This document shows, piece after piece, positions 44,011-50,813 of a stretch of 64,000 nt of DNA (positions are counted from its first letter, which is position 1; every line of letters starts with the position of its first letter). The position numbers and the translations under genes were made by a program. This stretch comes from Aminipila butyrica (GTDB lineage Bacteria; Bacillota; Clostridia; Peptostreptococcales; Anaerovoracaceae): the NCBI RefSeq assembly GCF_010669305.1, contig NZ_CP048649.1:186001-250000 (forward strand), given 5' to 3'. Below the pieces are notes generated by a model. It had not been told where the DNA came from. It saw nothing but the letters and a program-made list of their open reading frames with translations, and did no database searches.

Positions 44011-44553
44011 ATGAACATTTATGATTATTCTGTTATAAACCCCGCTGGAGAGAACATTTCCCTCAAAGATTATGAGGGTAAAGTGATAATAATTGTGAAC
44101 ACGGCAACTGGCTGCGGATTTACCCCTCAGTATAAGCCCTTGGAGGCGATGTACGAGCAATATCACGAACAAGGTTTGGAAATCCTTGATATTCCCTGCA
44201 ATCAATTTGCTGGGCAAACGCCAGGCACAGATGAAGAGATTCACCAGTTCTGTACCCTTCGCTACAATACGCAGTTCCCGCAGATGAAGAAATCCGACGT
44301 AAATGGTGAGCATGCTTTGCCGCTGTATGGTTATTTAAAGAGCCAAAAAGGATTTGAGGGATTTGGTAAGGGCGCGAAAGCACTGGCGATGGATTTAATG
44401 CTGAAAAAAATAGATAAGAATTTCAAAAGCAATCCAGATATTAAGTGGAACTTCACCAAGTTTGTAATTGATCGAAATGGTAGCGTTGTTGCCCGCTTTG
44501 AGCCGACTGCAGATATGAAAGAGCTGGAGCGTTGCGTGACATCCCTGTTATAA
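44011..44553 (+). CDS. glutathione peroxidase family (thiol peroxidase, BsaA-like)
   Basis: A 180-residue GPx-fold peroxidase. The catalytic site ATGCGFTPQY uses Cys (codon TGC), not selenocysteine, and is followed by the conserved DIPCNQFAGQTPG and the KWNFTKFVIDRNG motif. Bacterial members usually reduce peroxides with thioredoxin. GAAGGAG supports the ATG at 44011. An OhrR-like repressor gene follows, suggesting peroxide control. Confidence 0.93.
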   Translation: MNIYDYSVINPAGENISLKDYEGKVIIIVNTATGCGFTPQYKPLEAMYEQYHEQGLEILDIPCNQFAGQTPGTDEEIHQFCTLRYNTQFPQMKKSDVNGEHALPLYGYLKSQKGFEGFGKGAKALAMDLMLKKIDKNFKSNPDIKWNFTKFVIDRNGSVVARFEPTADMKELERCVTSLL

Positions 44554-44606
44554 GAGCTGATTCAGCATTCCCATCTTGACATAACCTATCTTATAAAATA
44601 ATATTG

Positions 44607-44624
44607 AATCAAATAAATTTGATT
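44607..44624. promoter_or_regulatory. probable MarR/OhrR operator
   Basis: AATCAAA-TAAA-TTTGATT is a perfect 7-4-7 inverted repeat 16 bases before the MarR-family gene, fitting autorepression. Confidence 0.6.
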
Positions 44625-44639
44625 GGAATGTGAGAAAGC

Positions 44640-45077
44640 ATGGAAGAGAAAAACAATTATGATAGGCTAAAGCTGGAAAACCAGCTGTGCTTTCCTTTAT
44701 ACGCCTGTGCCCGCAAGGTGGTCAACCGATATACCCCTTATTTAAAGCCTCTGGGCATTACCTATACACAGTACCTCGTGTTTCTGGTCCTGTGGGAGCA
44801 GGACGGTCTCACTGTGGGAGAGTTAGGGCAGAAGCTGTATTTAGACAACGGTACCTTGACGCCCTTACTAAAGAAAATGGAAGCTGCTGGCCATATTACC
44901 CGTACTAGAAGCAAGGAAGATGAGCGGGTGGTGCAAGTCTTTCTGACGCCAGAAGGAAGGAATCTCCGAGAGGAGGCTAAAGACATCCCGGCAAAGATGC
45001 AGGAATGTTTGTCCGTGTCTCCAGAGCAGGCCAAACAGCTCTATCAACTTTTATATGAGGTGTTAAATATGGCTTAA
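44640..45077 (+). CDS. MarR family repressor, OhrR-like
   Basis: A 145-residue winged-helix repressor. The N-terminal LENQLCFPLYACARKV segment carries the redox cysteine of OhrR, which forms a sulfenic acid with organic peroxide and releases DNA. The DNA-binding wing is in RSKEDERVVQVFLT. Placed after a glutathione peroxidase gene and preceded by a symmetric operator, it probably governs its own gene and the peroxidase. No ohr gene is seen in the window. Confidence 0.9.
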   Translation: MEEKNNYDRLKLENQLCFPLYACARKVVNRYTPYLKPLGITYTQYLVFLVLWEQDGLTVGELGQKLYLDNGTLTPLLKKMEAAGHITRTRSKEDERVVQVFLTPEGRNLREEAKDIPAKMQECLSVSPEQAKQLYQLLYEVLNMA

Positions 45078-45107
45078 GGGCTAAAGGCCGCACCATATGA
45101 TAGAAAG

Positions 45108-45155
45108 AAAAAAAGGTCTTGCTAGAACTTTTCAGTTTTAGCAAGACCTTTTTTT
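45108..45155. terminator. bidirectional terminator between convergent genes
   Basis: AAAAGGTCTTGCTA (45111-45124) pairs with 45139-45152 with additional inner pairing. A runs on the left and T runs on the right serve both strands. Confidence 0.9.
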
Positions 45156-45166
45156 CGGATTTTGTT

Positions 45167-45715
45167 CTATACCAATACCGCTCCAGGATTTCGGTCAAAG
45201 AAAATGCTCTTACCAGAAGTGGAAAGGGGGATTCCGTAGGCCACCCGTACATCTTTAGAGAAAACCCCAGAGAGAACGGCGGTTTTTCCAGCGGAATAAA
45301 ATACCCGGTTGTCCATGCGGTTGTCTGCTGCCACGGAGACAGCAGAGCCAACAGCTATCCCCAGGTCTGTAATGTTAAAGGTGCAATTTGCCCCGGCCTG
45401 CTTCATGAGCCCGCAGTTTTCAAATCCGCAGTAGCCACAGTTTTCAAGACCCAGGGGATTATCTTTAATGCCAATAAGTACAATGCAGTGACAGACTTCT
45501 AGGTTGCCGGCGTCCCGGTCAAAGAACTCGGCATCAATTTCTTTAGCGACCCGCCGCATCTCCGCCGCTAGCTGAGCCTTTTCTTCTCCGTCCAAAATAA
45601 GCACCTCTATGTTATCCACACCACAGCCCTTTGGAGCTGTTCTGGCCGCCGCCGCCATGAGATCGGCTACCGCTAAAGCCGCCCTCTTTTCGGCATCTTC
45701 ACCTGTATATTTCAT
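45167..45715 (-). CDS. ferredoxin domain-containing protein (DUF2148)
   Basis: A 182-residue protein of the DUF2148 family found in anaerobes. The cysteine cluster ENCGYCGFENCG looks like an iron-sulfur site, and a CHC motif lies nearby. AAAGGAGG precedes the ATG at 45715. It is probably a small redox or metal protein. Function unknown; it is monocistronic and convergent with the OhrR-like gene. Confidence 0.85.
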   Translation of the reverse strand: MKYTGEDAEKRAALAVADLMAAAARTAPKGCGVDNIEVLILDGEEKAQLAAEMRRVAKEIDAEFFDRDAGNLEVCHCIVLIGIKDNPLGLENCGYCGFENCGLMKQAGANCTFNITDLGIAVGSAVSVAADNRMDNRVFYSAGKTAVLSGVFSKDVRVAYGIPLSTSGKSIFFDRNPGAVLV

Positions 45716-45990
45716 GATGAAACCCTCCTTTTTATAGTCTCCTATGCCCATTCCCGCAGGATGGTGCAGCTTTTGAAAATCCTTCTGCAACAAGCTGCTG
45801 TAGAAGCACTCCCTATTCTTACTGTAGCACATTGTATAGGCTTTTGAAAAGGTTGTATTTCTTTTAAATTTGGTATAAAATGAAAAGACTTATGAAAGCT
45901 ATAAATATGGTGCATCTTGTTTGTCAGCAGGAGGCAGCCGGAAGAAATATTGCAATAAAAAGCAACAAAGCAAAGAAAGGTTGTGAACAT

Positions 45991-46914
45991 ATGAATGAAC
46001 CCGTTTTAGTAATCATGGCAGCCGGTATGGGCAGCCGCTACGGAGGCTTGAAGCAGATGGATCCGGTGGGATCTGCCGGGGAGCTGATTATCGATTTTTC
46101 GCTGTACGATGCTTATCTGGCGGGATTTAAGGAAGTAATCTGCGTCATAAAAAGGGAGATTGAAGAGGATTTTAAGGCACTGATGGCTGGAAGGGCGGAT
46201 CGCTATTTAAACATCCGCTATGCGTTTCAGGATTTGAAGGATTTACCAGAGGGCCATGAGGTGCCTGAAGGCCGGGAAAAACCTTGGGGCACCTGCCATG
46301 CAGTCCTCAGCTGCCGGGAAATGATACAAGGGCCTTTTGCTGTCATCAATGCAGATGATTATTATGGACCAGGAGCTTTTCAGAGCATGTACGAGTTTCT
46401 GTCCCAAGCCAAGGATGACCACAAGTACCGGTATTGCATGATCGGTTATCAGATTGAAAATACACTGACCGAAAACGGCACGGTGGCCAGAGGGGTTTGT
46501 CAGATTTCTGGAGATGGATTTTTGCAGGAAATCGTGGAACGAACAAAGATTAAGTGGATGGAAGACGGCAGCATTGGTTTCACCGAAGATGAAGGCCAGA
46601 CCTGGGAGGGGCTAGGCAGGGGTACAGCGGTATCCATGAACTTTTGGGGATTTAGCAGGAGTATGATTGATGAAATGGCAGCCAGGTTTCCCGCTTTTTT
46701 AGATCGGGTAAAGGAGGAAAATCCATTAAAGGGCGAATACTTCCTGCCGCTGGCGGTGGATGCTTTAGTAAAGGAAGAGTTGGCTACGGTAAAGGTCCTA
46801 AAGTCAGCAGATAAGTGGTATGGTGTTACCTATAAGGAAGATAAGGATATGGTGGTCAGTGCGCTCCAAGCCTGCAAAGATAAAGGGCTGTATCCGGAGA
46901 AGATATGGTCTTAG
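45991..46914 (+). CDS. sugar-phosphate nucleotidyltransferase
   Basis: A 307-residue NTP transferase with the pyrophosphorylase signature AAGMGSRYGGLKQ near residue 10 and INADDYYGP as the metal-binding Asp region. It resembles glucose-1-phosphate-type nucleotidyltransferases. A short purine-rich site (AAAGG) lies upstream of the ATG at 45991. It is followed by a class II aldolase-like gene and a PfkB kinase, so it likely belongs to a carbohydrate module, perhaps for a nucleotide sugar. Confidence 0.85.
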   Translation: MNEPVLVIMAAGMGSRYGGLKQMDPVGSAGELIIDFSLYDAYLAGFKEVICVIKREIEEDFKALMAGRADRYLNIRYAFQDLKDLPEGHEVPEGREKPWGTCHAVLSCREMIQGPFAVINADDYYGPGAFQSMYEFLSQAKDDHKYRYCMIGYQIENTLTENGTVARGVCQISGDGFLQEIVERTKIKWMEDGSIGFTEDEGQTWEGLGRGTAVSMNFWGFSRSMIDEMAARFPAFLDRVKEENPLKGEYFLPLAVDALVKEELATVKVLKSADKWYGVTYKEDKDMVVSALQACKDKGLYPEKIWS

Positions 46915-46965
46915 AACGCCAGATTTCAGGAAGGGATAAGGAGACAGGGAGGAGATGGAGGAAAG

Positions 46966-48285
46966 ATGAATCTGGAAAAGCTTAGGCCAGCAGAGCAGCT
47001 TTGCCGTGTTATGTCTCGGATTTATGACGCCAAGCTCACTACTGTTTCAGGTGGAAACCTGTCCCTAAGGGATGACGCTGGAAATGTGTGGGTGACTCCT
47101 TCTGGGGGAGACAAGGGGCGGTATCAGCCTTCCGAGATGTTGAGAATCGGTTCTGACGGGCAAGTGGAAAACGGCGGAAAACCATCGGTGGAGACGGGTA
47201 TTCATCGGTCTCTTTTAGCAGACCGGCCAGAATTTAAGGCCGTAGTTCACGCCCATCCCGCCGGGCTGGTGGCAATCAGCCTGCTGAGGCAGCTGCCGGA
47301 GCTCAGGCTCCTGCCACAGGTGGCTGCTGCCGTTAAGGAGATTTGTTTGGCGGCATATGGGTGTCCTGGCAGTGAGGAGCTGCGAGAAAATGTGGCCAGA
47401 GAATTTTGCAATAAGAGCGATGTAAGGGCGGCGATCTTGGAGAATCATGGGGCTTTTGTCGCCAGTGAAGAAGGCTTGCAGCATGCCTTTGGCATTTTTC
47501 AGGATTTGGATTTCAGTATTCGGCTTCAGGCAAAGGCCCATTACTTTTCTGGGCAGGCTCCTCGACGGATTTCTCAGGAGCAGTTAGAGCGGTATCAGCA
47601 AGCGGAGCAGCCGGTTTGGCAGGTGTTGGCATCAGAAGAAACAGAGTCTGTTTCTTTGGGAGAAAGAGACGTGCAAGAGCAGATGATCGATTTTTGCAAC
47701 CGAGCTTATGCTCGTGGATTGTTCACCCAGAATATTGGCGTGATTTCCGTCCGTTTGGAGGAGAACAGCTTTTTGATTACTGCCAGTGGAGCGGACAATG
47801 GGGAATTGACGCCGGAGGAGATTGTTAAAGTCCAAGGACAAAAGGTCCAAGGAAGCAGGCGGCCTTCCAAGAGTGCCAGTCTTCATCAGAAGATTTATCA
47901 AGAAAATCCTCATATCAATGCAATTATCATGGCTGCTCCCGAGCATGCAATGGTCTTTGCCGTTACTCAGGCAGAGTACGATTTGAAGACCATTCCTGAG
48001 TGTTATATTGTCTTGCGTGAAAAGATTCGTAAGTTTCCCTTTGGGGCCACGATTGAGCAACAGGAAGAACTGGCGGCTTATTTTAAAAATCAGTCACCGG
48101 TAGCCATGGTGGAAAACGACTGCTGCATTTGTACGGGCGCTAGCCTGTTTAACGCTTTTGATAAGCTGGAGGTGCTGGAGTTCAGTTCCCAAGCTGTGAT
48201 TACGGCCCGGATGTTGCCAGGAACGTTACAGCCCATTACGGAGGAGCAGGTGGAAGAAATCAAGAATCGTTTTAACATTGTATAG
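46966..48285 (+). CDS. class II aldolase/adducin family protein, tandem domains
   Basis: A 439-residue protein with two class II aldolase domains. Domain 1 (about 1-200) keeps the zinc ligands in VVHAHPAG and LENHGAF and the acid in PSVETG. Domain 2 (about 230-439) has lost them: AAPEHA replaces HAHP, and ENDCC replaces NHG. Active aldolase in the first half and a structural second half is likely. GGAGG stands 5 bases before the start. Together with the kinase downstream it may cleave or epimerise a sugar phosphate. Confidence 0.87.
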   Translation: MNLEKLRPAEQLCRVMSRIYDAKLTTVSGGNLSLRDDAGNVWVTPSGGDKGRYQPSEMLRIGSDGQVENGGKPSVETGIHRSLLADRPEFKAVVHAHPAGLVAISLLRQLPELRLLPQVAAAVKEICLAAYGCPGSEELRENVAREFCNKSDVRAAILENHGAFVASEEGLQHAFGIFQDLDFSIRLQAKAHYFSGQAPRRISQEQLERYQQAEQPVWQVLASEETESVSLGERDVQEQMIDFCNRAYARGLFTQNIGVISVRLEENSFLITASGADNGELTPEEIVKVQGQKVQGSRRPSKSASLHQKIYQENPHINAIIMAAPEHAMVFAVTQAEYDLKTIPECYIVLREKIRKFPFGATIEQQEELAAYFKNQSPVAMVENDCCICTGASLFNAFDKLEVLEFSSQAVITARMLPGTLQPITEEQVEEIKNRFNIV

Positions 48286-48362
48286 ATGGGATTAGCTGGA
48301 ATGTTGGACGGAAGAGGTCTGGAAGCTGCTAGGCTGAAAACAACCGTGAAGGGAGAAGGCGG

Positions 48363-49259
48363 ATGAAGGTATTAAATTTTGGTTCCTTAAATATAGACTG
48401 GGTCTACAACGTCGATCACTTTGTCAGACCGGGAGAAACCATGTCAGCCTTGGAGGTGGCCCGGTACTGTGGGGGGAAAGGCTCTAATCAATCTGTGGCG
48501 CTAGCTAAAGCAGGAGCATCGGTTTTCCATGCCGGAGGAATTGGCAGCGACGGCCTCTTCCTAAAGGAAAACTTGGCGGAAAACGGCGTGAATGTGGAGT
48601 TTGTCCAAGAGATGGATGTACCTACAGGTAACGCTTTTATTCAAGTGGACAGAAGCGGTCAAAATTGCATCATTCTTTTTGGGGGAGCCAATCAGCAGAT
48701 TACTCCGTCTTTTGCGCAGGAGGTATTGGGTACCTTTGCGGCCGGGGATATGTTAATTCTGCAAAATGAAATTAGTTCCTTAAAAGAAATTGTAGATATG
48801 GCCTATGACCAGGGCATGCAGATTGTTCTCAACCCTAGTCCAATGGATGAGAAAATCCATCAACTGGATTTAAGCAAGATTACTTATTTTCTCATGAATG
48901 AAATCGAAGGAGAAGAAATTACCGGCAGTAATCAGCCTGAGGAGATTCTTGATATCATGATTCAAAGATATCCCCAAAGCCGGGTCGTTTTGACTTTAGG
49001 GGATAAGGGTGTTCGCTATGCAGAAGGCAACAAGCGAATCTCCTGGGGCAGCTATGAGGTTCCGGTGGTAGATACTACCAGCGCCGGGGACACTTTTACG
49101 GGATATTTCATTTCGGCATTGACAGCAAATTTGCAGGTGGAGCAGGCTTTGGAGCGAGCTTCCAAAGCAGCGGCCTTGGCGGTGTCCTCTAAGGGTGCCT
49201 CTATTTCTATTCCTTTGCCGGCACAAGTGGACAACTGCCAACTTAGCCTAAAAAAGTAA
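48363..49259 (+). CDS. PfkB family carbohydrate kinase (ribokinase-like)
   Basis: A 298-residue sugar kinase. The N-terminal GGKGSNQSVALAKAG substrate motif and the C-terminal DTTSAGDTFTGYF signature with the catalytic Asp are clear. It most resembles ribokinase (RbsK). It starts 77 bases after the aldolase gene on the same strand. It probably phosphorylates the sugar that the aldolase handles; no transporter is adjacent. Confidence 0.92.
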   Translation: MKVLNFGSLNIDWVYNVDHFVRPGETMSALEVARYCGGKGSNQSVALAKAGASVFHAGGIGSDGLFLKENLAENGVNVEFVQEMDVPTGNAFIQVDRSGQNCIILFGGANQQITPSFAQEVLGTFAAGDMLILQNEISSLKEIVDMAYDQGMQIVLNPSPMDEKIHQLDLSKITYFLMNEIEGEEITGSNQPEEILDIMIQRYPQSRVVLTLGDKGVRYAEGNKRISWGSYEVPVVDTTSAGDTFTGYFISALTANLQVEQALERASKAAALAVSSKGASISIPLPAQVDNCQLSLKK

Positions 49260-49308
49260 GAAACTTTGAAGAACAGTTGAAATTTAAGCAGGGATTAGAA
49301 GATTTCCC

Positions 49309-49336
49309 TTGCATTATGAAAAAAATATAGTATAAT
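49309..49336 (+). promoter_or_regulatory. promoter of rpsF operon
   Basis: TTGCAT (49309-49314) and TATAAT (49331-49336) with 16-base spacing. Confidence 0.75.
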
Positions 49337-49356
49337 TAAAAGGCATGAAATTTGTA

Positions 49357-49440
49357 GGACTACCATACTGGAGTCCCAGGAACAAAAGATTGCTCTCTGT
49401 GCAGACTCGAAGTCTGCACCATTTAGTCCATAGGGAGGTG
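49357..49440 (+). promoter_or_regulatory. structured rpsF leader
   Basis: Two hairpins occupy the 5' UTR: GGACT..AGTCC (49357-49376), and a perfect 9-bp stem GTGCAGACT-CGA-AGTCTGCAC (49399-49419). The rpsF operon of many bacteria has an S6:S18 binding leader; this could be such an element, but I cannot confirm its core. Confidence 0.5.
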
Positions 49441-49448
49441 AAAAAGAA

Positions 49449-49736
49449 ATGACAAATTATGAGGTTATGTTCATTATCGACCCAACATTAGAAGATGCAA
49501 AGAAGGAAGCGGCAGTAGCTACTGTACAGGAAATCATTGCAGCTGACGGCGAAGTTGGTAAGGTTGATATTTGGGGCATGAAGAAGTTGGCTTACCCAAT
49601 CCAGAAGAAGAATGAAGGCTACTATGTAGTGGCTGAATTCAAGGCCAGCACGGAACTGCCGAAGGAATTAGACAGAAGACTGAGAATTTCAGATGCGTTT
49701 ATGAGACATCTGATCGTGAACAAGGATGAGAAATAG
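49449..49736 (+). CDS. rpsF: 30S ribosomal protein S6
   Basis: A 95-residue S6 with the standard start MTNYEVMFIIDP and core KLAYPIQKKNEGYYV. GGGAGGTG supports the start. First gene of the conserved rpsF-ssb-rpsR operon. S6 binds S18 in the central domain of the small subunit. Confidence 0.98.
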   Translation: MTNYEVMFIIDPTLEDAKKEAAVATVQEIIAADGEVGKVDIWGMKKLAYPIQKKNEGYYVVAEFKASTELPKELDRRLRISDAFMRHLIVNKDEK

Positions 49737-49746
49737 GGGGTAGCAG

Positions 49747-50181
49747 ATGAATAGTGTAGTTCTCATTGGTAGACTTACTAGAGACCCTGAGGTTCGATAT
49801 ACACCTAGCACCCAGATGGCTGTAGCTAGTTTTACGCTAGCCATCGATCGGCCCACCGGTCAGGGTAAGGAAAAACAGACGGACTTCCCGCGGATAACCG
49901 TATTTGGCAGACAGGCTGAAAATTGTGAGCGATTTCTTACAAAAGGCAGACTTGTAGGAGTTCAGGGAAGAATCCAGACTGGAAGCTACAAAAATAAAGA
50001 AGGTGTGACCGTATACACCACAGATGTTGTAGCAAGCAATGTGGAATTTCTGGAATGGGGAGACAGAGGCGGAGAACCGGCCCGAGGCGGCAGTTCAGTA
50101 CCTACTGGATTCCAGCAGATGGATGAGCCATCTATTCCGGAAGGATTTTCATCGTTGGACGATGACGATATTCCATTCTAA
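49747..50181 (+). CDS. ssb: single-stranded DNA-binding protein
   Basis: A 144-residue SSB with an N-terminal OB fold (MNSVVLIGRLTRDPEVRYT, ITVFGRQAENCERFL) and the acidic C-terminal tail ending DDDDIPF that recruits partner proteins. Between rpsF and rpsR as in most Firmicutes. Confidence 0.98.
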   Translation: MNSVVLIGRLTRDPEVRYTPSTQMAVASFTLAIDRPTGQGKEKQTDFPRITVFGRQAENCERFLTKGRLVGVQGRIQTGSYKNKEGVTVYTTDVVASNVEFLEWGDRGGEPARGGSSVPTGFQQMDEPSIPEGFSSLDDDDIPF

Positions 50182-50211
50182 AAAAACCTTAACGAAAGGA
50201 GCGTAACCGCT

Positions 50212-50445
50212 ATGATGGATAAAAGACGCGGCGGCATGCGGAGAAAGAAAGTATGCCAGTTCTGTGCAGATAAGACAGAAGCTATCGATTACAAAGATGT
50301 AGATAAATTGAAGAAGTATGTTACCGAAAGAGGTAAGATTCTTCCGAAGAGAATTACTGGAACTTGTGCTATACATCAGAGAGAAGTTACCAAGGCAATT
50401 AAGAGAGCGAGAATTGTTGCTCTTCTGCCTTACGTAGCAGACTAG
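50212..50445 (+). CDS. rpsR: 30S ribosomal protein S18
   Basis: A 77-residue S18 with KVCQFCADK (CxxC, zinc-binding type), followed by the usual RGKILPKRITGTCAIHQREVTKAIKRAR. Two ATG codons are adjacent; AAAGGAG upstream can serve either (50212 or 50215). Confidence 0.97.
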   Translation: MMDKRRGGMRRKKVCQFCADKTEAIDYKDVDKLKKYVTERGKILPKRITGTCAIHQREVTKAIKRARIVALLPYVAD

Positions 50446-50462
50446 TCAATAACCGAAAATGG

Positions 50463-50492
50463 AAACCGAGTCATGATGGCTCGGTTTTTTTT
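50463..50492 (+). terminator. terminator after rpsR
   Basis: AAACCGAG (50463-50470) pairs with CTCGGTTT (50480-50487), followed by a long T run. Confidence 0.9.
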
Positions 50493-50535
50493 ATTGACTT
50501 AATTGGAAGAAAGTAGTAAAATTTACCTGTAGACT

Positions 50536-50637
50536 GGTTAGCCATAGCTAACTAAACTGCAGAAACGTAGACTGGCGTTTGTAAATTAATTATGTAGCCA
50601 TCCAAACACCCGGAGGTTAGCTATAGCTAACTAAACT
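50536..50637. repeat. two copies of a palindromic repeat upstream of the second SLH gene
   Basis: A 23-base direct repeat, built on the palindrome GTTAGCTATAGCTAAC, appears at 50536-50558 (one mismatch within the palindrome) and 50615-50637, starts 79 bases apart. Between them lie further short repeats (GTAGACTGG twice). The 368-base gap 50446-50813 holds no gene; this is a regulatory region, perhaps operator pairs for the surface protein gene. Confidence 0.6.
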
Positions 50638-50813
50638 AAACAATAAACTTGATAGGACTAGCTAAAACAAACGCTACGGCTATCTTTATTTAACGGGCAG
50701 ACAGCAGTAATATCCATCAGCAGCTTGCCGAAAAAAAACAGGAGAAGGAGGTGACATCAAAGAATTGCTATTTCGTAATGCAAGAGAATAGTTTGAAAGA
50801 AAGGATCTATCAA

